DNA of 64,000 nt from the NCBI RefSeq assembly GCF_963169125.1, contig NC_084802.1:21979107-22043106 (forward strand), written 5' to 3'. How positions within the stretch are numbered: position 1 is the stretch's first letter; each line of letters opens with the position of its first letter. Source of the stretch: Humulus lupulus (Eukaryota > Streptophyta > Magnoliopsida > Rosales > Cannabaceae). Positions 44,440 through 56,955 of this stretch are shown here, in pieces. Made by a program: the position numbers and the translations under genes. The notes below the pieces were generated by a model that made no database searches, had not been told where the DNA came from, and worked only from the letters and a program-made list of their open reading frames with translations.

Positions 44440-46654
44440 CATGTTTGGGAGTATCGATGAACTGCTGCACTGTCTCCTCAGGTTCAAGACTAAGATTCTG
44501 CCGACGTTGTCACTTGAGACTCTACGGATCTCAAATCCAGTACCTCACAGTAAGTTTTCTAATCATTTTCTCCTATTTTTTTAATCCTTTTTGGTCGTTT
44601 TCATTGTCACATTATTTCTACGACTATAAAACTGTTAGGGTCGTGACCACCGTGTAGGGAGGTTCTAGGTAGGATAGTGGTGGTCATGAACCATAGAATT
44701 TCTGGGTGACCCCTCATATCAGTCTGGTTGCCCCGGATCAATCCGAATGCCTCAAGACTGTTTGGGATGAATGAGAAGAACCTCTGGCCTTTAGTTCTCA
44801 GCTTAAGATCTTGTGATCTCTATTGATCCCAAATTTGGGTCTGGAGGGGACCTCTCCAAGCAGTTTTAGGAGAATCCTCTTACCTTAACTAGTTTTCTTC
44901 GGTTTTGGTGCTAACTGCTTGGTTCTCGTTTTCCTTGTCGCTTCCAGGTCCTTGATCATGAGTCGTGACATTACTTTGTACGTGGAGGACATTGTCCAGG
45001 TGGGCCCCGTAGTCCTGGAGGGGACCAAACTTCCCACTGGCAACACATGGGAAATGGACGAGGAAAAGAACAAGTTCTTGAATTACCGGATGTTGCATCA
45101 GCTGGAGAAGGCCTTGGAGTAGAGTCGACTCCGGGGGTTTTTTTATAACCAACTGACCCAGAAGGAGGAGAAGGCCCATACCAGAGCGAGCATGTTCGGG
45201 GTCTGGAGCATAGGCCACATCAGTGCGGGAGCTACTCTTCCGCTCAAAAAATATTTTGCGCAGTTCCTCAAGTTCGTGGGGATCGTGCCTTTTTAGCTTC
45301 TGCCCCAAGCGTGTAAATTGCTCACTGAATGGCACATATTATGCGTGTCGAAGGAGATCCTGGCGCCCACCCTCGCAGAGGTGTTGTACTTTTACAAGTT
45401 GGAGCCGCAACTTAACTCTAAGGAAAAGACGCGGGATGGATTTTATAGACTGAAGGCCCGTGGCATTAGTCCGGCTCCATTCAGTATGTGGAAGCAGCCC
45501 CGAATGTCAGGCACTACTGGTTCATGACATATGGGTTTCTCCAGGAGAATAACCCCACCTTGGTGCTAGACTTCCAGCGCATGGGTAATTCGTCCTTCTT
45601 CATTTTTATTTATCTAGCCCTTAATTTTGTTTACTGGACACTCACGATCCTAGAACAATAGGTCCATATGCTCAGACTCGGCTCAGTAAATCGATCCTGG
45701 ATCAAAAAAAGTTCTATGCCACTCTTAGTGCCGAGGAGCTGGATGTGGGGGGCTTTGTGACTATGGAGAACCTTTGGTTGGTCAAGTTGATTGTCGCGAA
45801 CCAGTCGATAGATGCCCCTAGCTTTTGGGGGATGAAATGTGAGATGGATCTCTCCGTGAGGGAGGAGCTAGCCCTTATCCACATCGAGGCAGTGGAGGTC
45901 GTGGCCAAGGCGGACGAGGAAAATTTGAAAAAGGAGCAGGCTCGTCAAGCGGAGAGGGTCGAATCCAATGAACTGGATGCCCTTCTCAAGGGGAGGCAGC
46001 CTAACACTGGAGCTCCTGGGGCTATTATTTTGATGGAAAGGTAAAATGCCTCCGATCTTCACTTATGCCCCCCATATTGAGGGCTTTGTTAGGAATAGGA
46101 AACGATACCGTCATTATTTGACTGTGACCATTAGCAACGTGGGGCTTTCTTGCCCCATCATCGTGGACATGTTGCCCCTCATTCATTCATCCTAGTTTCT
46201 TCAGTATGGTAGTTTATTGGACCCGGATGACATGGGGGACCGAATTCATTCTTTCGCCCTAGGAGAGATGAGTCGTTCCTATTCCATAGATGAGGGTTTG
46301 CCCTGGAGGACTTTAGACTTAAATGTTTCTTTTATTTTTGTCTGTTACCCCCATTCATTTACTTTACTGATCAGGTTTCTTTTCCTATCTATCTCAGGTG
46401 ATCCAGAGATGTCCAATCCAGTGGCCAAGAAGAAAGAGATGATTGAGGCTAGGGCGACCGCAACCAAGGCTTCGACAAAGAGGGCTGCCAAGGGCTCGAC
46501 CAAAAAGAAGATCATGGAGCTAATACTTGGGGATTCAGAGCCAGTCCTAAAGGCTTCTGAGAGGGATCCAGCTGTGGACTCCATCCCGATGGCGCACGTC
46601 GAACTAGTTCTGCCCCAATATTCTTCTCTCCGGGTTATTAACCGGAGCAGGAGC
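44440..46654 (+). pseudogene. Antisense gene of element 3, 5' exons
   Basis: A leader exon ends at a donor near 44549 (CACAGTAAGTTTT). An acceptor CGCTTCCAG (to 44947) leads into MSRDITLYVEDIVQVGP (44958). The following region reads GHISAGATLPLKKYFAQFLK...ACKLLTEWHILCVSKEI...PTLAEVLYFYKLEPQ, which resembles PF04195 (Transposase_28, 'putative gypsy type transposon'), as in element 1. Further exons give ELDVGGFVTMENLWLVKLIV (45732-46044) and a basic Lys/Ala-rich part (EARATATKASTKRAAKGSTK) near 46440. Stops at 45121 and 45294 inactivate it. A solo LTR interrupts the gene at 46655, and it resumes at 56956. Confidence 0.65.
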
Positions 46655-48459
46655 TATAATGACCCAAATTTCCTAATAAGGTTTAGGACCTTGATTAGGA
46701 GGCTGGGAGGGTCATAATTGATTTATTATGTTATTAAATGATTATATGCATGATTATGTGGATTATATTATTATATGATGAAAAATGCATGAATGTGAGT
46801 CCATTTTTCGTTATAAGGGCATTTTAGTAATTTGGCTCGCTGAGGGCATACTTGAATATTTTCATGCATGTTGATGAATTATGAATAAGACAACATTATA
46901 TGTGGATTTTTTCGAGCTTTTTGGCATGAGACGATCTCAGAATGCAAGTTATCAGTTTGGTCATAACGGGGTTGATTTCGGGGCTCGGGGTGAGTCTCGG
47001 GGTAATTTGAGGATTAGATCATTATCAGGAATAAAAGGGTAATGGGATATGATTTATTAGCATTTGAGAATATTGGGAATAACGGGAATTGGAGGGCGTT
47101 AATTATGATTAGCAGGATTAGATGGGAAAAGACTATTTTGCCCTTGGGGGCTGTTAAGGAAAGAAGATAAGCCTAGGGGCATTTTGGTCATTTGACCAAG
47201 GGTTATGTGTTAAGTAGGAAGGCTGTAGAAGGAAGCTTTAGGTAGCAGAAAATAGAGCATTTCCTTCCTCTCCCTCCCCGATCATCTCATTCTCCTTCCC
47301 TTTGAATTTCTTGAACCTCAAATTGAGGGTTCAAGTTTGGGAGTTGAGGCTTAAGGGTTTAGGCTTGTGTTCAGCCATCGAAGAGGATTCAATTCGAGTT
47401 TAAGGTAAGGTTTTAGTTTAATTTTCTGGTTCCTTGCTCTGTTTTTGTGTTAGTATTGAGATTGGAGTTTTGGTCATAGGAATGGCAATTTGATGAGGTT
47501 TTAAATGGTTTAAAGCTTAGGTTTTGTTGGTTATATGATGGATAAGTTGTGGTAATAATTGGAAACTTTGCTTTGTGGAATTAGAAATGTTTTGATAGGT
47601 TTTTGAAATGAGTTCGAAGAGGAAAAACAAGGGTTTTTGCTGGGTTTCAGGTGGGGCCGCGGCTTTGTTCTAGAGCGCCGCGGCCCATGCTTATTGAGGT
47701 TGAAGGGTGGTGCTGAAGGGCCATTAGGCCGCAGCATGGGGACGTAGGACTGCGGCGCATGCTAATGGCTGGATGGTGGCCGCCTCTATTTGGGGAGGTG
47801 GGCCACGACATGGTGGAGTAGAGCCGCGACCCTTAGTGGCATTTTTGGCCAGAAATGTGTTTTCATCATGGGAATCCAAACCTTAGGCCTCAGGATCGTT
47901 CCTACTACCCGGTTTAGTAGGATTCGATGTCCTAGAGGCTAGATCTTGGTCCAGGAACCTTTTATTGATTGATTTTATTGATGGAATCCCATATTTGGTT
48001 ATGACTAGGTGACCGCTAAGGGATCAAAGGAATGATTGTTCTCAAGGGTCATTCATTTGTTATTATTCCACGCTCGAACCAGAGGTAAGAAAACTGCACC
48101 CAGTATGTGATGCATGAGAAACATGTGGTTAGGGCATGCCATGAATATTGAATATGAGATTGACTAGAGCTTGAGTCTCTGTGTTTTTGCATGATCATAA
48201 TTATGCTAGTGATTGTTAAGTAAGCATGCTGAATGCCCTACATTTGGATATTTGACATATGATATATTCCTGGTTGCATTGCTTACTTGTGTATGGCACT
48301 GACCCATAAGTCAGAAATCGAAAATGGTGTTAGTATTAACTGTGAAGATGTGACTCATTAGTCAAGTTCGACAGTAGTTGTAACGACCCGAATTTGCTAA
48401 TTGGGCTTAGGGCCTTGATTAGTGCGCCTGGAGGGCAATAAATGATTTAATATGCTTAT

Positions 48460-49936
48460 ATGTGTGTTAGGTTCATTTTAGGTTTGTTTTAGAAATCGTT
48501 TTAGGTTGTGTTTTTAGTTATTTAGGATTGTTTAGTGCAGATTTATGCTTGTTTTCTTTTTGTTTCAGGTTTTAATGGTCAATTACATAATATGGAGTGA
48601 AATGAAAAGAAACATGTTAAATATGATAAATAAGATGGATTTCGTGTTGATTGTGGAGCTTCAAGACATTATGTGTGGAAAATACTACATTGAAGATGCT
48701 CAACACACGTCGTTTATGCTCTATAACGCAAGTCTGAAACTTCAAGCCGAATTTTTACCATGATGTATTCACTTTCTGGAAACACTTCTTGAAATAGAAG
48801 TTGTAGATATTTCTCTTATCTTTCCATATATTTTTGAATCATTCAATTCGGAGTTATGATCAAAATACGATGAGCTGACGCTGCAGGCTGTTCGAACCGA
48901 ATTTTGTCGGTTCTGACTTTAGCGCTACAGCGCCATAATAAGAGCGCTACAGCGCTAGTGCACCAGATTTTTGAAGCATTTTGGCACTGTTAATAGCGCT
49001 ATAGCGCTCCAGAAGTAGCGCTACAGCGCTAGAGACGCGATTTTCACAGATTTGATCATTTTTTGATGGGCAATTTGGTCCATTCACTTGGGAACTTTTG
49101 ATAGGTTTTTTTGGAATCATATATTCGACTGAAAGAGGGCTAAAGACGACGACGGCTGGAGTAAGAACACCATATTGGAGGATTCGTCCCTGAGTTTTCA
49201 TCATCTTTTTCTGTCAATTTTCATGTTTGTAATTGAATTATCTTATTGCTAGAATGAATATCATAGGCTAAATTCTCTTTTAGGGCTTTTATGTGAATCT
49301 TTTGGAAACCCTTATTATGGTTTAATGCAAAATTGATGTTTTTCTTCATCTCTTTCAATTCCTTGCAATCTATGTTAATTGTGCGATTATTGATTGATCA
49401 CCTCTAATTGCTATTTTATGAATCAAATTGAAATCTGAAAAGTGAAATTTGATATGCTTTGATTGTTTGGATGCAAATTTAATTTAGAACGAAGGTATCT
49501 AGATTATTTGCTTGTTTTCTGAGTTGCGTGGCTAATGCCCTCTACATGAATTAACTTACCATAGAAATATAGGAAGTTGTCATTTAGATTGAATTTCATA
49601 AGTCTTAACCAGATTATGAATTGTTGTTGCAACTTATTCTTGAATAGAGAGAAGGGGATATAGATGCTTGCATTAGGAAATAACAGGGTGGAAAAATAGA
49701 GAATCATAATTGTCCTAATTATATTTTCTTTGTTAATTTGTTTACTTTTTCATTGTGCTTTGTTAATATTTTTCTTAGTTTAAAAATCTCTGATAGTTGT
49801 TTAACCGAATAGAATTAAAGGATTAATTGATTGGTAATTGATAAATCAGTCCTTGAGGACGATACTTGGTTTTACCATTTTATTACAAGTTTGCGATTGT
49901 GTGCACTTGCATAGCTATAAATATCGCAACAATGTG
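48460..49936 (+). mobile_element. Element C: 1,467-bp TG...CA element with TSD ATGTG
   Basis: Spans 48465-49931, from TGTTAGGTTCATTTTAGG to AAATATCGCAACA, flanked by ATGTG at 48460-48464 and 49932-49936. It has no LTR pair and no credible ORF, so it is either a solo LTR or a non-autonomous element. Near its end GACGATACTTGGTTTTACC and GCGATTGTGTGCACTTGC are shared with the fragment at 29340-29722. It contains the AGCGCTACAGCGCT palindromes described separately. Confidence 0.8.
48920..49033. repeat. Clustered AGCGCTACAGCGCT palindromes in element C
   Basis: Four copies of a short palindromic unit (AGCGCTACAGCGCC, AGCGCTACAGCGCT, AGCGCTATAGCGCT, AGCGCTACAGCGCT) lie within about 115 bp. AGCGCT is a six-base palindrome, so each unit is a pair of inverted 6-mers. 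Spacing is irregular. Confidence 0.75.
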
Positions 49937-52034
49937 GATTTATGTGAATATATGATAATGATGCATGTTTTTTTGAGTTAAATGTGCATGTGGGCCTTGT
50001 CTGGATATTAGGGGCATAAATGTGATATATATGTGATATGTTTGTGCAGCACGATCCGAGACAGTCCTGGGGAGCGGTTAGTCGGAAAGTCACAACGGGG
50101 TTGAGATTCGGACTCGGGGCGAGTCGAGGGGTAATTTGGGTACTAGGTGTGTTATGGGATTATTGGGATATGAAAATAAATATTTGGAGATATATTTGAG
50201 GATAGAATGTCTAGGAGGGAATACTGGGGAAATTTACCATTTTGCCCTCGGGGACGTTTTGGTACCCCGAGCCTTGAGGTAACCACATAGACATAAGTTG
50301 AATAAGAAAAACCATAGAACTATACAGAAAACTTTAGGAACCGACTCATTCTTTCTCTCTAAGCAAGTGGATATCTTCTCTTTGGAGGCTTAAGGAGAAC
50401 TTGGGGGAAAACAGCTAGAGGTTAGAGGAATTCAGGTGGGAACCTTGGGAGCTAAGAGCTTGTGGATTAAGGATCAACTTCAGGGATTGAATTTAGCAAG
50501 GGGTAAGCTTTAATTATAAGATTATGCTTAGATTTGCTGCTAGTTTGTAAGAGTTTGCATGTTGGTTAAGTTTGATTTGTCTTAGGTATTCAAGCTGAGT
50601 TTTGGAGCAGATTTTAATGGGGTTTTAATGTTGATATTGAGCTGGAATGTGTATGTTAATTATCTGGGTTTGTTAGGTAAGTTTTGAGTGAGTTAGCTTG
50701 AGGAAAATGCAGGGAAGAAGATGGAAATTCTGGGTTTGGAGGTGAGGGCCGCCGCCGAAGGGGGCGCACCGCGGCCCGTGTGCGCGCGCGGCCGAGTGTG
50801 GCCGAGGAGTTCATGCGCGCCGCGGTGCTTGGTGCGCACGTTGTGGCCCGTGTGTGTTGCAGGGGTGTGCTAGCCTCTGTTTTGAGGCTAGCCGCGACTC
50901 TTGTGGGTGGGGCCGCGACTCTTAGTGCTAGTTTGCATTTTTAAGGGTGTTTAGGCTTGGGAATTCAATGGTTAAGGCTCAGGATGGATTTTATCACTCG
51001 GATTGATAGAATTCAAGGTCCCGGAGGTTAGGGTTATGGTTTAAAGTTATTTATTGGAATAGAATTTGATGGATGGATATTGTTAATATGTTGTGACTAG
51101 GGTTTCGAAGAGGCTCAAGTTAGAGGACTGTGCTCGGGACAACGGTGCTCGGAGAGCTCGGGACTCAGGTAAGAAAACCCTTGTTCCCATAGAGCTTGTG
51201 TGCAGGGCTGAGCCAATGTGTTTGAATAGAATTGGTATGTAGGGCTGAGCCCAATATGTTAGAACTGCGGGGCGTAGCTCTTTAACTGAATATGCTAGAA
51301 TTCTGTACTTGCTTGCTATGCTATGTATGTTATGATGTGAATGATCGGCAAGAGCCGAGAACGGTGTAGGCCGAGAACGGCGAAGGGCCGGGAATGACAT
51401 TGGGCACGTTGAGTGCAAGGCCGAGAACGGCAATGGGCGAGGAGCAGCGTTGAGCACATGGAGTGCAAGGTGCCAGGGAAAATCCCTAAAAGGATACTTG
51501 GGATATCCTCATGGCGTGGTTCGCGAACCCAGGGCTTGGTAAACGCCTGGGACGGCTAGGCCATATGTGTTTAGCCCATTGGTGGCCTACTTATATGCTT
51601 GATATATGTGTTGCATATGTTATCTGTTTGTGGGTTTTCTTGCTGGGCTTCGGCTCACAGATGCTCTGTGGTGTAGGTAAGGGTAAAGAGAAGGCCAACC
51701 AACCATGAATGTAACAGGCGTGAGGCGGCATGTACATGTTTGGCCAGCCTGGCTGCCACAGCCAGAGGGATTTTGGGAGATGCTTGTAAATGAACTTAGA
51801 TTTTTTTGTTTAGCCGACTTGGTTCTATTTCTTATGTAGTAAATATTTCCAAACCGTATTTTGGGATCCCAAGTGTAAAAATTTTAAGATTCTCTATGGA
51901 AATTATTATTTCTAAAGTTTTTCCTCTGTTTGTGGCTTAATTACACTGTTTGACCTAAAACCTCGATTAGCGAGTTGAAAGCACGTTTTTAAACTCACTT
52001 AGTAACGACTATAAGGAAGTAGGGCGTTACAACT

Positions 52035-52046
52035 TGGTATCAGAGC
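52035..52046 (+). other. Primer-binding site (tRNA-iMet) of the chromovirus
   Basis: TGGTATCAGAGC, exactly complementary to the 3' end of plant initiator tRNA-Met, begins 4 bases after the LTR end at 52031. Confidence 0.85.
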
Positions 52047-52357
52047 GAGCCAAGGTTATTGGTTCTGGAGATTGACCGAATATGTACACACGCTGTCAGT
52101 GTCAGGCTCAACTCAGGGTTGGTTGGTAAGATTGGCTATATGTTTTAATAAGTGTATGAATGCCCTGTTTGCCTGCTTATCTTATATAGAGCATGATGAA
52201 TGAGTTAACATATGCATGATGCTAGGGCATGGCCCGTTGTGTGTTATATGTTATATGAGATATTATTGTGGATGACTGATGTGTTTGGGAGGTGGTTTTT
52301 GGATGTTGTTATCAAGCCTGATGAGCGGCGTCATTGGTTGCAGGCATATTTGTTGAG

Positions 52358-53522
52358 ATGCCTCGACAATCAGCTAGACTCCGCGGCAGTAGGGCCAAGA
52401 TGACAACCAGGGTCAGGACCCTCCACCTGCCCCACAGAATTGGCAAGAGATGTTTGCTGAGATGGAAGAAAGACTACAGCGAACAGAGGAAGAGTTGCGA
52501 TAGTTGAGGCAGCTGGCCCCGCCTTAGGTTATTGGGCTGCCAGTGCAGCATGTTGCAGTGTCAGTGCCAGGGCAGTCTGCTATGGAGAATAACTGGGAAC
52601 CTTTGTATGAGAGGTTCAGGAAGTAGCATCCTCCCACCTTCGAGGGTGGATCAGACCCACTATGGGCAGAGCAGTGGATGAATATGATTGCCTCAATTCT
52701 GGATTTTATGAGAGTTCAAGGGAATGAGAGGGTAGCCTGTGCTAGCTACATGTTCATAGAAGATGCCCACATTTGGTGGGACGTGGTGGTTTAGAGAAGG
52801 GAAGTATCAGTTATGACCTAGGAGGAATTCATAAACTTGTTTAATGAGAAGTACTACAGTGTGGCAGTACGAGCTACTAAGGTTGATGAGTTTATTAACC
52901 TGACTCAGAATTGATCGATAGTGACAGAGTATGCAATAAAGTTTGATAGATTGGCGAAGTTTGCGCCAGATCTAGTGCCGACTGATGCGGCAAGGAGGGA
53001 TAGGTTCGTGCAGGGATTGAATGTTATGATCGCCCGCGATGTGAATATCACCTTGGATCCAGAGATTACTACCTATGGCCAAGCTGTGGACAAGGCCCTT
53101 ACTGCTAAGAGGGCCGAAGATCAGATTTGGAAGGATAACGCTGTTAGGCGCGATGCCAGGAGAAAAATGCCTCCTTTTGTTTGATTCAGTCGTGGTGGAG
53201 GTTCTAGTGAGCAGAAGAGAAAGGCCCCAGATTCCTTTGTTCCTCCCAGTTCAGATAGGAGGGCTTAGGGTGCTTCCACTAGTCGCCAGGGTGGCAGTGA
53301 TAACTGGAGGAGTTTTCTAATATGTCCGCGGTGCAGGCGTCGACACCAGGGTGAGTGCAGGAACAGGGCCTGCTTTGTTTGTGGGAGTGCTAATCATCTG
53401 AAGAGGGATTTCCCTTAAGTTAAGAAGGAGGAGCAGAAGCAGAGTGACAGACTTGCTCCTACTAGGGTATTCACTTTGACACAGACTGAGGCGGAGGCTA
53501 GCCCCTCAGTTGTGACAGGTTA
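52358..53522 (+). pseudogene. gag of the chromovirus, stop-ridden
   Basis: Retrotrans_gag region: HPPTFEGGSDPLWAEQWM, then AHIWWDVV and EEFINLFNEKYYS, then VTEYAIKFDRLAKFAPDLVP. A basic linker follows, then a zinc knuckle CFVCGSANHLKRDF near 53371 whose last cysteine has become phenylalanine. About ten in-frame stops occur. Most are TAG or TAA where relatives carry Gln or Trp. The same frame continues into pol. Confidence 0.78.
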
Positions 53523-55846
53523 GATCTCTAGTGCTGGTTCTTTGTATACTACATTGTTTGATTTAGGGGCTACCCATTCATTTGTATATGCTAGGGTGAT
53601 AGATCAGCTTTGTAGACCTAGTGGTGTGTATGCTAGGGGATTTCAGACTTTTTTGCCAACAGGGGAATTGGTAGTCTCTAGGAAGTGGATTAGAGCATTG
53701 CCAGTAGAGGTAGATGGTAGGGAGCTGTCTATTGATTTGATTGAGTTGGAGATGGATGACTTTAATATGATTCTGGGGATGGATTGGCTATCCACGTATG
53801 GGGCAACGATTGACTGCAAGCGTAGAATGGTGACTTTTGAACCAGAAGGGGAGGTACCCTTTGTGTTTGTGGGGTCAGTTAGTGGACCGCGTGTACCAAT
53901 GATTTCAGCCTTAAGGGCTAGGGACCTGATGAAGGAAGGTTGCATAGGATTCCTAGCAAGTGTTGTGGATACTTCTAGGGTGGTGTCGGTTGAACCGGGT
54001 GAGACTAGATTGGTGTGTGAGTTTCTGGATTTGTTTCCAGCGGATTTGCTGGGGTTGCCGCCGCAGCGGGAGATTGACTTCGTTATAGAGTTGGTACCAG
54101 GAGCGGAGCCAGTATCTAGGACACCTTATAGAATGGCTCCAGCAGAGTTAAAGGAGTTGAAGACTCAGCTGTAGGAGTTACTTGATTTGGGGTTTATCAG
54201 ACCAAGTTTCTCGCCATGGGGTGCTCCAGTGTTGTTCGTTAAGAAGAAGGATGGGTCCCTTAGGATGTGTATTGATTATAGGGAGCTGAACAAGTTAACC
54301 ATTAAGAACAAGTATCCATTGCCTAGGATCGATGATTTATTTGATCAGCTACAGGGAGGAACAATGTTTTCCAAGATAGATCTCCGATCAGGTTACCATC
54401 AGCTAAGGATTAAAGAGGAGGACATACCAAAGACCGCTTTTCGAACGAGGTATGGACACTATGAATTCCTGGTTATGTCCTTTGGATTAACCAATGCCCC
54501 AGCAGCCTTCATGGACCTGATGAATAGGGTTTTCAAGGATTATTTGGACAAGTTTGTGATTGTATTCATCGACGACATCATAGTGTACTCCCAGTCAGAG
54601 GCAGAGCATGAGCAGCATCTACGGTTGGTACTACAGTGGTTGAGGGAGCATAGGTTATATGCTAAGTTCAGTAAGTGTGAGTTCTGGTTGCCGCAAGTTA
54701 CATTTCTGGGCCATATTGGCAGTAAGGAGGGGATTTTGGTTGACCCAAGTAAGATTGAGGTGGTCAGAGATTGGTCTAGACCGAGCAGTGTTCCTGAAGT
54801 GAGAAGCTTTCTGGGTTTAGCAGGGTATTATCGGTGGTTTGTTGAGGGGTTCTCCAGAATAGCTACGCCATTGATAGGACTGACAAAGAAAAAGACAAGG
54901 TATGTCTGGACGGACAGGTGTGAGAACAGTTTTAAGGAACTGAAGTGGCGACTGATTATTGCGCCAGTGTTAAGCTTGCTGACAGAGAATGAAAAGTTTG
55001 TGGTCTACTGTGATGCATCTAGGCAGGGTTTGGGGTGCGTGTTGATGCAAGCTGGTAAGGTGATAGCCTATGCATCGAGACAGTTGAAGGAATATGAGCA
55101 GAGATATCCTACGCATGACCTGGAATTGGCAGCGGTGGTGTTTGCACTTAAGATTTGGAGTCATTATCTTTATGGTGAGAAGTGCGAGATATACACCGAC
55201 CATAAGAGCCTAAAGTATTTCTTTACACAGAAGGACCTGAATATGCGCCAGAGGCGGTGGCTGGAGTTGGTTAATGATTATGATTGTGATATCCTATACC
55301 ATCTTGGGAAGGCTAATGTAGTGGCTGATGCATTGAGTCGGAAGGGCCCAGGACAGTTGTTTAGCTCGAGGCAGATATCTGATAAGTTAGCTGAGGAGAT
55401 GACCGTAGCAGGTATAGAGTTGGTGGTTGGTCAGTTGGCCAACATCACTCTTCAGTCTACACTCCTTGAGAGGATCAAGGAAGCACAGGGGAAAGATTCT
55501 CAGTTGCGAGGTCATAGGGAGAGTGCCTTAGTTGGAGCGACAAAGGACTTTTCCATTTCGGAGATGGGATTACTGAGGTACAAGGGCCGGATTTGTGTTC
55601 TAATGGATTCTAATATCCGGCGAGAGATCTTATATGAATCGCATACCACTCCCTATTCTTTGCACCCGGGTACGACGAAGATGTACCAAGACTTGAGAGC
55701 TCTATATTTGTGGTCGGGCATGAAGAGGGATATGGTGGATTATGTGGCTAAGTGCTTAACTTGCCAGTAGGTTAAGGCTGAGCACTAGAGGCCGGCAGGG
55801 TTGTTGCAACCTCTGGGGATCCCAGAATGGAAGTGGGAAGTTTCCT
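53523..55846 (+). pseudogene. Protease-RT-RNaseH-integrase (partial) of the chromovirus
   Basis: Protease: TLFDLGATHSFV (D-L-G rather than D-S/T-G) near 53553. [33 protein letters not shown] and the catalytic FIDD at 54564-54575. RNase [32 protein letters not shown] and YTDHKSL, ending [13 protein letters not shown]. Integrase: only the zinc-binding domain ([13 protein letters not shown]...KCLTCQ) and VKAEH. Stops at 54172, 55768 and 55786 are TAG for expected CAG. From the RT start to the integrase zinc finger (54187-55770) the frame is open. The D,D,E core and chromodomain are deleted, so this copy cannot integrate on its own. Confidence 0.87.
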
Positions 55847-55949
55847 AGGAAGCATGTGAGTGAGAACAAAGCACGCTGAAAAGACTCGTGTTGGTTTGTA
55901 GGGCCAGTCGTCATTCCAGAAAGCAGCCATAGTGACGTGGGGCGTCACA
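55847..55949 (+). repeat. Terminal piece of the chromovirus (3' LTR remnant?)
   Basis: 103 bp from the end of integrase homology to TGGGGCGTCACA. It ends in CA and is followed by the duplication GTAGT, so it is the true right end. I could not align it well with the end of LTR B (AGTAGGGCGTTACA) beyond the last ~13 bases. Confidence 0.45.
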
Positions 55950-56124
55950 GTAGTACTAAGCATTGGTCGTATGATATTGGATTATGAGGTGTTTAACGCA
56001 AGCTAAAAAGATTAGATCTAATCGACATAAGCATTGGATGATTCATCATGAACATTAATGCTTGACCAACCTCAAGTTTGATGAAAACTAAAAGCGCTTG
56101 TCTAGTCTAATGGCTAGTCACTTA

Positions 56125-56360
56125 GAGCCAGGGCCAGAAGGTCCAAGTGACTGCATCGTCACATGACTAAGGGTGCGGAACCCACATTAGTGACTCCATG
56201 GTCACTCATTTGGTTTATATTAGTGACTCACTCATTAGTCACTCATCTGAGCCAGGGTCAGAAGGCCCAATTGACTGCATTGTCACATGGCTAAGGGTGT
56301 GAAACCCATATTAGTGACTTACTCCTCAGTCACTCATTTGATTAGGGCTACACGCCCTAG
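56125..56360 (+). repeat. ~124-bp direct repeat in LTR A
   Basis: GAGCCAGGGCCAGAAGGTCC at 56125 recurs as GAGCCAGGGTCAGAAGGCCC at 56249. Both are followed by a match of GTGACTGCATCGTCACATG type and by ACCCACATTAGTGACT. Two diverged copies. Confidence 0.7.
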
Positions 56361-56955
56361 CATGGTTATCGAAACCTCAAGTGTTAATCACTAATCTGTT
56401 TAGGATTGACTTGATATTCATCCATACAGGAGGGCAAGGCCCACAACCAACATTATTTGGACTTATTTGCATGCATGAATATGGTTACTATTGCTAGGCA
56501 TGCCTATTATGATTTGGTAACATGTTACTAAGTGTTCATGAGCATATTTAGTTTTCTTGCTGAGCTTCGGCTCATGGGTGCTGTGTGGTGCAGGTAAAGG
56601 CAAAAGAAAGCTAGACCATCCTTGAGTTGGAGAGCTTAGGTGACGAAGTGTACATATGCGGCTGCTCGACTGCCATGGCCGAGGGTTGAAAGAGGAACTA
56701 GGGTTAAACCCTATTTTGCCGCTTAGGTCAGCTAGTTGTAAATATTTTCTTGTAATTAACCTTTAAATTATATTTTTGGGATCCTAATGTATACAGTAAA
56801 CGTTATAGTGAGTCGTTGTATCCTTAACTAAAAATTTTAATCCTAAACCATTAATCATACTTAGTTACACGATTATGGCCAAATGACTCGATTAACGAGT
56901 TTAGCACTGTTTAAAATGCTCACCATAACAGTCCCTGGGGTAGTAGGGCGTTACA

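Larger units (their letters stand above)
48379..52031 (+). repeat. 5' LTR (LTR B) of the chromovirus
   Basis: Runs from TGTAACGACCCGAATTTGC to GTAGGGCGTTACA. Excluding the 1.47-kb insertion it is about 2.18 kb, long but usual for Tekay elements. A GC-rich segment (about 50740-50930) and a diverged ~60-bp tandem repeat (GCCGAGAACGGC...GTGCAAG, about 51355-51475) lie inside. The frames at 51083-51457 and 51511-51708 are not considered genes. Confidence 0.82.
48374..55954 (+). mobile_element. Element B: truncated Tekay-like chromovirus with TSD GTAGT
   Basis: 5' LTR at 48379-52031 (itself interrupted), PBS at 52035, a gag-pol frame to the integrase zinc finger, then a deletion to a short terminal piece ending GGGGCGTCACA at 55949. 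GTAGT flanks it at 48374-48378 and 55950-55954. The integrase core, chromodomain and most of the 3' LTR are missing. The RT and HHCC sequences (VKAEH, RPAGLLQPLGIPEWKWE) place it near Tekay/Del chromoviruses. Confidence 0.82.

Noticed and set aside
51083..51708. ORFs of 124 and 65 codons inside LTR B
   Set aside because: They fall in a GC-richer part of the LTR containing a diverged ~60-bp tandem repeat. LTRs of this group are non-coding.
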